From Tieghemiomyces parasiticus (Eukaryota; Kickxellomycota; Dimargaritomycetes; Dimargaritales; Dimargaritaceae): a stretch of 18,604 nucleotides of DNA. The stretch is from positions 1 through 18,604 of the forward strand of contig JANBPT010000936.1 in assembly GCA_027575765.1 (NCBI GenBank), read 5' to 3'. This document shows, one piece after another, positions 1 to 10,278 of this stretch (positions are counted from its first letter, which is position 1; each line of letters opens with the position of its first letter). The position numbers and the translations under genes were made by a program. Below the pieces are notes generated by a model. It saw only the letters and a program-made list of their open reading frames with translations, did no database searches and was not told the DNA's origin.

Positions 1-3000
1 TAAGGCGGGTACGAAGGGTAAGGAGCAAAGGTGGGAAAGCGAGGGCGTAAGGAGTGCGATAGGCGTATAGCGAGAGATAGAGAGAGAGAGTGATAGAGGT
101 GGGAGCGCTACGAAAGCTAGACGTTACATAAATTAGGTTAACAGACGGAGAGAGAGAGAGTCATGGAGACAGGCAGAGGTCTGGGTTGATATAGGATGCT
201 AAGTGGCAAGGTTCGTGGCCGAGTGTGTACCTCCCGCGATTACATGGAATGTTTGGCAACCTCCGGTGGATAGTATCTTGAAGAGGCTGCATACCAGCGC
301 ATCTTTGACGTGGTTTTGGTTATGGGCGTCGCACATGTGTACACCAAACACCATATATAATAGGTAGTGATAGTATATTTATATAATGGCTGTCCAGCAA
401 CTGCCTCAATCAGTTATTAGACTCTCATTCAATTATTGGCTTCTTTTAATCCAATCATCGCCCTTTAGTTTCACCAGATCACCACAACTAGAACCTATAA
501 ATAATTTTTGTTTCCGCTATGACCGTGGCTGCCTGAACAACCTCATACCACAACACACAAGAAAGCAGCCACCACCAACTTAACCACACTTCTTATCAGC
601 CACTCACGTATGTTGTGAATGTCGGAAAATATGTAATCAAGGAGTATAAATGATATGTTAATGAAGTTAGAATACAAAGGTAGTTATGATTAGAAGGCTT
701 GGCGATGCTTCTCAACCTCAAAAGAATGGGCGGTAACCAACCAGATGGGAGGAAGAGAGAAGTTAGTCTAGGGCAAGTGCGCCCAATTTATGCGTGCATG
801 AGGCGGTATGTTCGCCTCTCTGTGGTCGGCCTCTTCCGGGCAGATCAGCGCAAGGGGGTCGGAGTTTAGGTGGCTCTCTCCACTTACACCACCGATACAC
901 TCGGGCTAGAACAACAGACGATTTTCTACTACCTAACTTCTGTTCCTTATTGCAGCCATCTAGGCCGTCTCCTTTCGAACGACACTCGCCACACTTCATT
1001 GCGCTTCCCTACGGCTCCATTATGCTCTACACTAGCACTATACCAACAAGGCTAAGGTACCGGGCTTTGTTATATATAAGGCAACAAGTCGGTATCAACA
1101 ATGATTAACTATCGCACATTTGTTACTTACAGTTTCTGATATGAGAATCTCGTCTTCCACAGCATACTCTTCATATATATAGGTACCTCAAATTCTCTAG
1201 TATAACTTAATTGAATAGAATGCGTCTTCTAGTTGCATCTAGCGCTTAGGAGTATCTACCTCCCGAACTCCGAGCTATTTCCAGTACAAATTCCCGCGAT
1301 TAGACCTACCACACTCTGTAACCCATATCTTCCATCTAGGGACTCAGACCCTGACATTTCCATCATCCTTAACCGCAACTTGTTTTTTGGGCTTCCATCG
1401 TATAAGCCATAGGGCCGCCTTAGATCGCGAAGGGGCCACCAATGACGTACAATGTCTAGTCAGTGGAGTCTAACCACTATGGTCTTTTGTTCGAGCCTTC
1501 GGCTGCCATACTAGCTGAATAACCTCGTCATCAGGTACCTAACTTTAATGGGAATCTCCTCGGATTAAGCAGGCCAGAAAACGGGACTTGCTCAACCTGG
1601 CTAGTGTGTTGCGTCATAGGCGGCAGGCGGCCGATACTATCCCCATCGTGTTTGTTTCCATCACCACAGCCTTTCCTCCCCCCCCCGTTTGCTAGGCGCC
1701 AGCCTGACGAATCCTCTTGAGGAACTAAACGCAGTATCCCGATGAGTGACCAGTGCCCTCTATCTATACCCACCTACGTACTAAGAATATGCCCCATCCA
1801 CTATGGCCCGATCTATGAGGGTACACTGGGTCCAGGTCTGTCCTTAAACGTATATAATCGACCACGGATCGACAGGCCACACTGTACTGGTGGGCCGTAG
1901 ACCGTCTCTACTCGCCGCTAGGTGATTCGACGATGGAATAGTGCCTGGGCAATCAGAGGTGCACTGGATGGCACTTGGAGACACCGAGTGATCGCTTGAC
2001 TCCTTTATCCGATAGGCCCAAGAGAGTGTCCGGTAGACTGCACCTAAGGTCGAAGTATGACGAGCCCCTATCGGCAGCAGGTTGACGGTGGTGTCTGTTA
2101 CGTACCGCAAATGGGGACCGATCACACTGTGTATCGAATTCATGGTGGAAATGAAAAGGAGAGTTATGCCACTCCTTGCTAGCGGCGGCGGACCCCCCCC
2201 GCCCTTTAGGTTACACGGTAGGGGTGGTGGTAAGGGATGCGTGGCTGTAGCAGCAGCTCGGGGTATTAGGGTAAGATATGGGGCGGGGAGGGTCCATACG
2301 ACACCTTCGCCGGATTAAGTGGTAGCTAAGTAGTTACGGTGCCGCGGAACGAAGAAAGCAGCGTATGGCTACCCTAAAGTAAGTTGCGCAGAAGAGAGAG
2401 AGAACAGGCTGTAGTTGAGGGAGAGGGAACACCCACTCTTAACCTTGCATAAATGGCTCAGCTGCGGCGGTCGATTCTTGTTTTATTTTTTGCTTTGATT
2501 GCCTCGCGGCCATTCCATAAAGACGTGCTGCTCAGCAGTAGACTCTGGTTGAGGCGCGGCGCGAAAGTAGACGGGAGGCGGACGGTGGTGCAGGGTCGGA
2601 CGGTTTGGTAAGGCGGAGGAGGGGGGAGGGGCGGACTGGGTGTTCGTGAATCCACCCCAGCAGCAGAGCGCACGACGTCGTTTACGCCGATCGCGGGCCG
2701 TCGCATATATAGAACATCGAATCCCGTCGCTGTATGCTCGTCATTCCCACTCTCCTCGCCGGCCACCAATCCATCGCTTAGCCATATTATGTATTGACCT
2801 GGCCGATGGACCCTTGTCCAAATATATTCTCCGGCGCCGTCTTTCCCCTCAACCCCCCACACTCGAAGCGTAGCGTATGAGGTTGGGCCAGTCCACACAC
2901 TTCCCCCCCTTTTCGAAAGCTCCAGCCCGTGTTGCCCCTAGTTTATTTTACGGCTCGTAAAGTTGAGCACGTTCTCCCCCTCTGTCTTACTCGCTCACTG

Positions 3001-3282
3001 CTACCCCACGTGCCCGCTGCCAGTCTCTTACTCGCTTGTGACGCTCACCTGGAGCCTCCTCGTATGCTATATTTGCCGAAACCGTACTCTGCTCTGCACT
3101 AGCCAGCCATTCGGCGCCTGCTTGCCATCCCTTGCCCTCCTTACGCTGCCACAGACTAGTTGCTGCTCGTGCTTGCCAACTCCGCCCAACCAGCCCGTGC
3201 GGCCCTGCCTCCCGCATTTCTACCCTATCGCCGCCCGCCCATCCGTCCCACCACAACCCTACCCTACCCTGCCAACTCTACC
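1..3282. other. Intergenic region, no convincing gene
   Basis: No open frame here has coding character: all are under about 150 codons, have mixed composition and match no family I recognise. The first 170 bases contain two (GA)n tracts (around 76-93 and 151-164) and a third lies near 2393-2404. TATA-like strings occur at about 350-360 and 1071-1080, but no gene follows them. A C-run sits near 2195. From about 2960 to the ATG at 3283 the + strand becomes strongly pyrimidine-rich, which marks the promoter and 5' leader of the first gene. I looked for tRNA A/B-box arrangements and found none that folds. Confidence 0.6.
2950..3282 (+). promoter_or_regulatory. Pyrimidine-rich promoter/leader of the RA-PH gene
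   Basis: About 330 bases of mainly C and T on the coding strand lead directly into the start codon. It contains an E-box CACGTG at 3007-3012 (271 bases upstream of the ATG) and a CCCTA-type repeat near 3258-3270. The start context CTACCATGG is a near-ideal eukaryotic initiation context. CT-rich leaders are common in highly transcribed fungal genes; the assignment here is by position and composition only. Confidence 0.4.
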
Positions 3283-6012
3283 ATGGCGGCCGGAAACAAG
3301 ATCGTGTCGGTGTCGATCCGCGTGTACGTCGAAGATGCCCGCCGCTACCACAGCGTAGTATGCCGCCCGCACAGCACCGCCCGCCACATCCTGCTGGATA
3401 TGATCGACCAGGGCCTACTGGGCAATCCCATGGACCACATCGTGGCTGGCGTGGTGACCGCCGACCTGGACCCGGAACTGGGCCAGTGGGCGCTGTTTGA
3501 ACTTATTAATGACTTTAGCGTCGAACGGCCCCTCATCGACTGGGAAAGGATTACCGACGTGATTGCCAGTTGGGAAAACTGTCCCACCAACTCCATCGTC
3601 GCCCGCCGGTACCCGCTGCGTCGGTACCTCAGCCCCGCCGAGGGCGTGCCGCGGTCGCTCCCGCAGTACGATGGTGTTCTCCACGTCCAGCTCAAAAAGG
3701 GAAAGTTTCACAAGGCCCATTTTTACCTCGCGAACGGCCAGTTGTACTATTACAAGGACAGTAAGGTAAATGTGAGCACAGCAGAGCGTAGAGACCGGAT
3801 CACTAAGGGGAGGGCGCATGGGTCTATTAACCGATGGCCTAACCCCCCCATTTAACCCATGGGTATCCTAAGTACCTCTACGGTCGTCATGGAAAAGACG
3901 CGCTCTGAAGGGCTAGGACATAGTAAATACCCTGTCTGGTCTGTTCCTTAGATCCAGACCGACACGAAACCCACACCTCCCCACTTACTGGAATTCGTGT
4001 CCGACCCAATAAGCCAGCAGCGCATTCATACCGGCCGCCCTCTTGCCTCTTACCCCTCCACTCCACCGGTCTCTTTTACCGCCCCCCTTTAGAAAAAGGT
4101 TGAAGTACCTTACACGTCATTAGATCATATGCAGGTTTACACCTTGTCGCAGGTGTCCAAGCGCGGCCCGACCAAGTACGCCATGGCCCTTAAGAACGAG
4201 TCATCCATTACCCTGTTTGAGAACCCTGAAAATGACTACGTGCGCCTGATTGCCGCTCCCGACGCGGAGTCGCTGAAGGCGTGGATGGTGGCCCTGCGTC
4301 TCACCAAGAACTATCTGATGTATCAGGAGGCCACCGAGGGTCTCGAAACTGGCACACCGACCGCCCCCGAAACCGGCCACGAGCCGACGCCGATGGAAAC
4401 CTCACCGGCCAGCAGCGGCGGTCGGGTGGCACGTCAGCCTTCCGTCAAAAAACCCGCGCCTACATTTTACGAGCAATTGGCGAACGGATATGCCGGTAAG
4501 GGTGATTCCGCCTCGCAGGCTGCTGCCACCGCCGATAGCCGTCACGGCACCAGCGCAGCTGCTACAGCCCATCAGGAGAAGCTCACAGCGTCGGAAATCA
4601 GCCGTATGGTGCTCAGCCAGCAGGGCACCATGGCCTCCGGCGCCAAGCCAGCCCCCCACACCCGGCGCAGTCCGAGCAAGTCCCGTGCCGAGGGTCCCCT
4701 GCGATCTTCACCGCCACGTGGTAGCCCTTCCAAGGAAGACAAGGTGCGCGGGCCTTTCCAAAACTTTGACGACGAAGGGTTCAAACCCGGATCATTACTC
4801 AGCTACGACTTCCAAAAGATCGCTGAAACCCACAAGGAGATCCGGCGGGAGCAAGCCGGGCGTGTGGTCGACCCCAATGACCTACGTAATCTACCGGCCC
4901 ACCTGGCCGACGATGACGCTTTCCGCGCCGGGTCGTTACTATCGCGGTCAGCCACCACGGCGGGGGAATCAGCCCCAGAGCCAGTCCCGCGGCCCGACGG
5001 GCCTCTGTTGAGTTTCGAGTCTAAATTCCAAAACCTGGGCGTATCACGTTCGCGGACGATTGGGCACGGGAACCACCGACAGATGGCCACGCCCACCGCC
5101 GCGGCCCCCGAGTACACCTCCCACCGCGCCCCTAAAATGTCGCTGGGCAACCCAGCCAACCAGGAGTTGATCGAGGACGCCATTTTCAAACCCGGGTCCC
5201 TGCTTACCCGCGCCAAGTCCCAGCACGCACCAGCCCGCACGGGCGGTCGGTCCGGAGTGCCGGCCTGTCCGGAGCCGTTTCACCATGCGGCACCCTCCGC
5301 CGGTCACCCGGTACCCACCATGCCGTCCGTTACTCGCCTGGGCCGTAGTCGGACGACAAAGGAACGGTCCGACCGTGATGGCCCTCTCGTCCAACATGGC
5401 CACCAGCCTCACCACTACCACCAACCGTCACCGCCATCACAGCCGCCGCATCATTCCCAGCGTCATCAGGCGCAACCGGTACCCCATTCCACCCCGGCGC
5501 ATTACTATGCTCACCGGCAAGCCACTGAGACCCATCCCGCTCCGCCCATGCCCACCAAGCCGCTTATTGACATTCAAAAGACCAGTGGTGCGACTCGATC
5601 TAGTGAATACCCTTCACCTAGCCAACCTCGATCGGCTGACCAGCTGTTCGCGCCCAACTCACTCCTGGCGGGCGGCCGGTCTACGCACGCCAGCCCTAAC
5701 CATTCCCTTCAACGCGGCCCGTCCAGCCGTAGCCGCCGAAGTCGGAGTACTCAAGACAGCGACAATGACCACGAAGATGGCGATGATGATGAACGGCCCC
5801 TTGGCAGTCGGTACGCTGGTCGACCGGCAACGGCAGGAACGGCGACAATGGGGAATAGTCACGGCAATGCGGGTGGTGATGACTACGGAGCTGGCCGTCA
5901 TGCCCACCCGAAGCCACTGCTCAACCTGGGGGCAGCCGGTGAGCTGCCCAAGCTGGATACAGTCCCCGCCCCACGCTCCGTCGCCCGAGGCAACCAGTTT
6001 TTCAAATTTTAG
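3283..6012 (+). CDS. Ras-association + PH domain adaptor protein (800 aa, 2 exons)
   Basis: This is probably a signalling adaptor that binds a Ras-type GTPase and membrane phosphoinositides. The RA then PH order is that of the MRL (lamellipodin/RIAM/MIG-10) and Grb7 families. Exon 1 is 3283-3765 (161 codons) and exon 2 is 4093-6012, giving 800 residues. RA domain: about residues 6-110, with a GQWALFEL core at 67-74 followed by a WERITDVIASWE-type helix. PH domain: about 130-236, starting GVLHVQLKKGKFHKAHFYL and ending in a helix with the conserved Trp at 225 (LKAWMVAL). Splicing at 3765/4093 keeps phase 0 and restores the missing PH strand ending SLDHMQVYTL. Residues 237-800 are disordered (Ser, Pro, Arg, a His-rich patch) with four copies of DxxFxxxSLL at Phe 391, 438, 526 and 680. 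An in-frame ATG at 3160 would add 41 residues, but 3283 has the far better context. Domain calls are confident; the biological role is inferred. Confidence 0.85.
3766..4092 (+). other. Intron in the RA-PH gene (327 nt, phase 0)
   Basis: The donor is AAG|GTAAAT at 3766. The acceptor is a long pyrimidine run ending CCCCCCTTTAG at 4092. An in-frame stop (4090-4092) closes the exon 2 frame exactly at the acceptor, and the exon 2 frame from 4093 reads straight into PH sequence. An alternative donor GTAAGG at 3761 and alternative acceptors CATTAG (4123) and ATGCAG (4134) exist, but they would break the PH domain or its length. Confidence 0.75.
4780..5667 (+). repeat. Four DxxFxxxSLL peptide motifs in the RA-PH protein tail
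   Basis: The codons of the FxxxSLL cores lie at 4780-4800 (FKPGSLL), 4921-4941 (FRAGSLL), 5185-5205 (FKPGSLL) and 5647-5667 (FAPNSLL). Each has an Asp three residues before the Phe and a small residue (Ser, Thr or Ala) directly after. Spacing is irregular (47, 88 and 154 residues), and the surrounding sequence is not repeated. They therefore look like independent short linear motifs rather than a tandem DNA duplication. Confidence 0.8.
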
Positions 6013-6199
6013 TATTTCACAGGGCAGCTGTCCTCGCCCACCATACTTTTTTTTATTACCGATCTGTGTAATCTATTTTTAACGGTGCTTGTTCACCGTC
6101 GAGCACCACCCTTCAGTTTACGAGGGGGTGGTGGACCATATTTGTACGGGAGGCATCCATGGCCCTCCTCTTGCTCCTTGCGCGGCAGCCAATTAATAC

Positions 6200-6205
6200 A
6201 ATAAA
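6200..6205 (+). terminator. Candidate poly(A) signal AATAAA for the RA-PH gene
   Basis: A canonical AATAAA hexamer lies 188 bases after the stop codon. The assignment rests on motif and position only. Confidence 0.4.
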
Positions 6206-7299
6206 CGCCTAGTGAGTTGAACGGCTTTGTTTGGTAACAATCGGAGCAGGAGTAATGATTCACAGGGTATGTAATGGGGGCAGGCACAACACGTTACAGG
6301 TGGTGGAAGGGAGGGAGGTAGTTGAAGACGTTAGGGGCAACCAATGCCCTAGTTAAAGCACCATGCCTCGTCCCTATTGCAAAGCTATAGGTCAACATTA
6401 CCCTAAAGCCATGAGTATATGGACAAGGGGCCCTTGGTTACAGGTATATCGTCTTCCTGGCATCCCTTTCCCGATATCCCGGGTCGCGAGACGCACCTGT
6501 GGCGAGGAGGACTGAACCCAAATAGCGGCGCATACCGATCGGCGGAGTTGCAATATTGGCTGGCCGGCCCTCTAGTGGCGCAAGGGGATTGGTCGTAACG
6601 TGAGGCGGAAGGGCTACCTATGTCGCGCCCTGTATCGGCTTGGATCCGGGCGGAGGGTGAAATGGACGGCTAGGGGATTCGGTTGTTGTGAGTCTCCAGA
6701 CCAGCCCGTTCTTATTGGCGGCGAAGGTTCCACCAGAGCCCGATCCCTCCCTCTCTCTGCCCTCCCCTTCGCAAGGTTCACTACGAGTCACGTTGCAGTG
6801 TATCGCATCGGTCCAGTATAAGGACACCTCCTATGACGGCCCCACACTGCCCAATTCGTAGGAAAAAAAATAACACACACACGCACAACAAAGTCGTGGT
6901 CGCTCCACTTGTACAATGGCCTGTGTGGCCCTGAGCCTTAGCAGCAGCCCGCTTCGCCTTCCCTTCGCACACACAAACACTTGCATCCCGGAGTGGGAAT
7001 ATAGGGGGATTCGCCATGTCCCCCGCCTGCCTCTCGCCTATCTCTACGCAGATCACTGCACCTCCTCCTCTTCGTCAACTCCCCCACGCCCCCTCCCCAC
7101 TCTGCCCGCTTGGAGCGGGGCGTGGGGGAGACCAAGCTCCCACCGCATCCACTCCATCTCACTCTTCCATATATGCGTGGGCATCGCCCGCCTGAGCAGC
7201 ACTGGACTGATTACAAGTCCGCTACGGGTCTAGTGCCTCGCCCCGCCGCTTCTGCTCCCATCTCCCACCCGCGTGTACCATGCCATAATTTTTAAGCTT

Positions 7300-7519
7300 C
7301 CTCGCTAGGACCCAGTTTGCCTTTGTTTCCCAATCGGGTTGACTTCTCATCTATCGACGGTTTCGTTCGTTTCGTCTACACTTCAATTTCATATCCCTCC
7401 TCTCAGTTCGACCTGACCATCTGTTTTATCTAAACTTTCCACCAGTTCATCTGCCCTCTTTTACGCCTCTACGTTTGCGCTCATCTATCCCCCTACCACT
7501 TCCGCCATCTCTTGCCACA
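7300..7519 (+). promoter_or_regulatory. CT-rich promoter/5' leader of beta-tubulin with CCAAT box
   Basis: A continuous pyrimidine-rich stretch on the coding strand runs to the ATG. A CCAAT box sits at 7330-7334, 186 bases upstream of the start. No good TATA box is visible. The pattern suits a strongly expressed housekeeping gene. Confidence 0.4.
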
Positions 7520-8869
7520 ATGCGTGAAATCGTCCACCTCCAGACCGGCCAGTGCGGTAACCAGATTGGTACCAAGTTCTGGGAGACCATCTCCGAAGAG
7601 CACGGCCTCAACGCTGACGGCCAGTACATTGGCGACAACGACATCCAGCTCTCCCGCCTGGACGTCTACTTCAACGAGGCCTCCAACAACAAGTACGTGC
7701 CCCGGTCCGTCCTGGTCGACCTGGAGTGCGGTACCATGGACGCCATCAAATCCGGTCCGCTGGGTAAGCTGTTCCGCCCCGACAACTACATCTTTGGCCA
7801 GAACGGCGCCGGTAACAACTGGGCCAAGGGTCACTACACCGAGGGCGCCGAGCTCGTCGACCAGGTCCTGGACGTGGTGCGCAAGGAGGTGGAGAACTGC
7901 GACAGCCTGCAGGGTTTCCAGATTACCCACTCCCTGGGCGGCGGTACCGGTTCCGGTCTGGGTACCCTGCTGGTGAGCAAGATCCGCGAGGAGTACCCGG
8001 ACCGCATGATGGCCACCTTCTCGGTGCTCCCGTCCCCCAAGGTCTCCGATACCATCGTCGAGCCCTACAACGCCACCCTCTCGGTGCACCAGCTGGTCGA
8101 GAACGCCGATCAGACCTTCTGTATCGACAACCAGGCCCTGTATGACATCTGCCAGAACACGCTCAAGCTGACGGCCCCGGACTACTCGCACCTTAACAAC
8201 CTGGTGACTAGCGTCATGTCCGGCGTGACCACCTGTCTGCGCTTCCCCGGCCAGCTCAACGCTGACTTGCGGAAGATGGCTGTCAACCTGGTGCCGTTCC
8301 CGCGTCTTCACTTCTTTATGATCGGGTCGGCCCCGCTCAGCGCCACCGCCTCGTCGTCCTTCCGTAATCTGTCGGTGGCCGAGCTGACCCAGCAGATGTT
8401 TGACTCGCGCAACATGATGGCCGCCTGCGACCCGCGCCACGGTCGCTACCTGGCCGTCACCGCCATCTACCGGGGCAAGATCTCCCAGCGTGAGGTGGAG
8501 GACCAGATGGTCCAGGTGCAGAATAAGAACAGCTCCCTCTTCGTCGAGTGGATCCCGCATAACGTCAAGACCGTCATGTGCGACATCCCGCCGGCCGGTC
8601 TACCCATGTCCTCGACTTTCGTGGGCAACAGCACCGCCATCCAGGAGCTCTTCAAGCGTATCAATGAGCAGTTCTCGTCCATGTTCCGCCGCAAGGCCTT
8701 CTTGCACTGGTACACCGACGAGGGCATGGACGAGATGGAGTTCACTGAGGCCGAGTCCAACATGAACGACCTCGTGTCCGAGTACCAGCAGTACCAGGAT
8801 GCTACCGCTGAGGAGGAGGAGATGTACGAGGGTGAGTACGAGCACGAGGGTATGGAGCACGAAGAGTAA
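7520..8869 (+). CDS. TUB2: Beta-tubulin (449 aa, intron-free)
   Basis: Beta subunit of the tubulin heterodimer, which polymerises into microtubules and binds exchangeable GTP. The start was chosen at MREI, the tetrapeptide used for tubulin autoregulation in animals, in context CCACAATG. An in-frame ATG at 7475 would add 15 residues that no beta-tubulin has. The GTP-binding signature GGGTGSGLG is at 140-148, QTGQCGNQ at 8-15, and the C-terminal [18 protein letters not shown] block is intact. It ends in an acidic tail rich in Glu, Tyr, Met and His. Length is normal (about 445-450). There is no intron, unusual for a fungal beta-tubulin. Residues at known drug sites differ from the usual ones: Gln198 (usually Glu), Gln205 (usually Glu) and Ser270 (usually Phe or Tyr), while Phe167, Phe200 and Leu240 are standard. 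C-ending codons dominate, which suggests high expression. Whether other beta-tubulin copies exist cannot be seen here. Confidence 0.97.
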   Translation: MREIVHLQTGQCGNQIGTKFWETISEEHGLNADGQYIGDNDIQLSRLDVYFNEASNNKYVPRSVLVDLECGTMDAIKSGPLGKLFRPDNYIFGQNGAGNNWAKGHYTEGAELVDQVLDVVRKEVENCDSLQGFQITHSLGGGTGSGLGTLLVSKIREEYPDRMMATFSVLPSPKVSDTIVEPYNATLSVHQLVENADQTFCIDNQALYDICQNTLKLTAPDYSHLNNLVTSVMSGVTTCLRFPGQLNADLRKMAVNLVPFPRLHFFMIGSAPLSATASSSFRNLSVAELTQQMFDSRNMMAACDPRHGRYLAVTAIYRGKISQREVEDQMVQVQNKNSSLFVEWIPHNVKTVMCDIPPAGLPMSSTFVGNSTAIQELFKRINEQFSSMFRRKAFLHWYTDEGMDEMEFTEAESNMNDLVSEYQQYQDATAEEEEMYEGEYEHEGMEHEE

Positions 8870-9606
8870 AGCCTCACCGTATCTTGTGTGAGTGAAGGGG
8901 AGGTCTTGAAACGGGGCGGGTGGGAGGGGGAGACAAAAACCCTTGGGACATGGAGAGGGGGGACACGAAGCCATGGCTTTGTTCATCCACAGAGGGGCAA
9001 GGGTTAGGCGCTAAGGCTCTTTCTGCCGCTGTGGGTCGTTCAGCCTCGGGTCTCTCGGCTCTGCCGTCCCTCCCCCCCTTCCCCCCTGCTTGATCCATAC
9101 CTACCATTCGATCTAACGTTAGCATTGATAATACATACTTCTTGTAAGCAAAGTCCTTTACGGTCTGGCAAGCTGTCTCTGTAGGGGAGTCCAAAGAGTT
9201 GAATGTGGTTGATCGGAGCAGTAAAATAGTTACGGGCAGAGCGGCATAGGAATTGTTGAGAGTCACGGATAGGCTGGCCTTAATCCCCGTAAACTGCGTA
9301 AGGTAGACTGGGGTAGCAACGGAGTATCTGCGTGACGTGACTTCTGGGTGGCATCATGAGGCCCAATCACCCCCCCCCCGACCAACATCATTATTTACAC
9401 ACTGCTGGCCCCTCCTCATTCCGCATGTGTTATTACCGTGCTACGTCCATCTGACAATCACCTTCGTGCGCTTTCACCATCACATCACGCACACCCCAAC
9501 CGCGCACTCCCTCCCGCATCGCCCGTACTTCCAATCTTTCCTTTCCAACGCATCCTATCTGCCACCTACCTAACCCTCTTGCATTTTCGGCCCTCCTCCT
9601 GCCTTC
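8870..9606. other. Intergenic region between beta-tubulin and SYS1
   Basis: No gene is visible. The beta-tubulin 3' UTR must lie at the start, but no AATAAA or ATTAAA follows the stop; GATAATACAT near 9126 is the closest A-rich element. A perfect 10-base palindrome CTAACGTTAG occurs at 9113-9122. A C-run lies near 9370, after which about 230 pyrimidine-rich bases lead to the SYS1 start. Confidence 0.5.
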
Positions 9607-10278
9607 ATGGCTAAGTACAGCAATTCCTTCCGGGCCGGGGGCTGGGACCCCATCATGATCATTGCGCAGATCGCCGCGGTCCATTCGATATCCTACGTGA
9701 CGGTGGCACTACTCGTGACGGCGGCGCAAATTCTACTGGGGGTCGACAGCTCGCTAGACCACATTCTGCACTACCAGTCACTTCGCGGCGATACGGTGTT
9801 TGGGTGGACGCTGGCCGTCATCTGGCTGGTACAGGCCGGGGTGGGGGTCCTCCTACTGGGCTATATTGTGGAACGTGTCCGGCTGTGCATTGACTTCACG
9901 CTGACGTTCTACTTTATCCATCTAGTTATGGTCAGTATTTATTCCCACCGGCTGCCGGGATATTTCTTTTGGTGGTTGAACCTGGCCCTCGATGCCGCCG
10001 TCATGAGTATGGGCGGGGAGTGGTTCTGTATGAAGCGTGAGATGCGGCCTATCCAGTTTGGTGGGGAGCCGGACCGTGATCTCGGTAATGGTAGTGGGCG
10101 GGACGCCGCCGGAAGGGGGGGTATAAGCGCAGGGCCTGCCGCCGTCGGTAGTAGCCACAGTGGTGGACGAAATCTGGTGGATGACTTGAGCGACGACGGA
10201 CTGGACGATAGAGAGGAGTTGCACCCGGCGCGTGACGACCACCGGGCCACTTTGAACCTACGGACATCCCGAAACTAA
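9607..10278 (+). CDS. SYS1: SYS1-like Golgi integral membrane protein (223 aa)
   Basis: SYS1 is the trans-Golgi receptor for the N-acetylated small GTPase Arl3 (ARFRP1 in animals), which in turn recruits Arl1 and golgins; it acts in the endosome-Golgi pathway. Family marks are the WDP motif at 13-15, CIDFT at 94-98, HRLP at 114-117, a paired Trp at 122-123, and GEWFCMKREM at 137-146. Four membrane segments are visible at roughly 16-44, 67-88, 95-112 and 118-139. The cytosolic tail from 147 to 223 is hydrophilic, with a Gly/Ala stretch and a strongly acidic patch (DDLSDDGLDD). It is longer than the short tail of animal SYS1 and makes the protein 223 residues, against about 156 in human and about 200 in yeast. 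There are no introns. The start has no upstream in-frame rival, and the following residues align with the family N-terminus. Confidence 0.88.
   Translation: MAKYSNSFRAGGWDPIMIIAQIAAVHSISYVTVALLVTAAQILLGVDSSLDHILHYQSLRGDTVFGWTLAVIWLVQAGVGVLLLGYIVERVRLCIDFTLTFYFIHLVMVSIYSHRLPGYFFWWLNLALDAAVMSMGGEWFCMKREMRPIQFGGEPDRDLGNGSGRDAAGRGGISAGPAAVGSSHSGGRNLVDDLSDDGLDDREELHPARDDHRATLNLRTSRN

Larger units (their letters stand above)
6013..7519. other. Intergenic region between RA-PH gene and beta-tubulin
   Basis: The first 200 bases form the likely 3' UTR of the RA-PH gene, with a T-run near 6046-6056 and AATAAA at 6200-6205. From about 7040 to 7519 the + strand turns pyrimidine-rich and forms the beta-tubulin promoter. 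The open frames between are short (under 110 codons), with no recognisable product. Confidence 0.55.

Noticed and set aside
1..170. (GA)n tracts considered as a repeat array or transposon edge
   Set aside because: They are simple microsatellites of under 20 bases each, with no terminal repeats or coding sequence nearby.
1440..1515. Possible tRNA around a TTCGAGCC string
   Set aside because: The flanking bases do not form a T-stem, and the spacing from an A-box-like element is too short for an acceptor and anticodon stem.
2458..2898. A 146-codon minus-strand open frame
   Set aside because: Mixed composition with a proline run from a purine-rich stretch, no family resemblance and no promoter-like pyrimidine tract before it.
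3160..3282. Upstream in-frame ATG that would extend the RA-PH protein by 41 residues
   Set aside because: The extension is a translation of the CT-rich leader, and the ATG at 3283 has a near-perfect initiation context.
4129..6012. Reading the second RA-PH exon as a separate gene starting at 4129
   Set aside because: It would start in mid PH domain. The frame is open back to the acceptor at 4092, and the added residues complete the missing strand.
4490..6082. Overlapping + strand frames of 173 and 265 codons inside the RA-PH gene
   Set aside because: They are shifted-frame readings of the disordered, GC-rich tail; the Pro/Arg-rich products have no recognisable domain.
7475..7519. Upstream in-frame ATG adding 15 residues to beta-tubulin
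   Set aside because: Beta-tubulins begin at MREI; the extra residues are translated leader.
7493..8560. A 355-codon open frame antisense to beta-tubulin
   Set aside because: It is a by-product of C/G-ending codons in the tubulin gene. Its product is low-complexity Val/Gly/Asp/Leu/His sequence with no domain.
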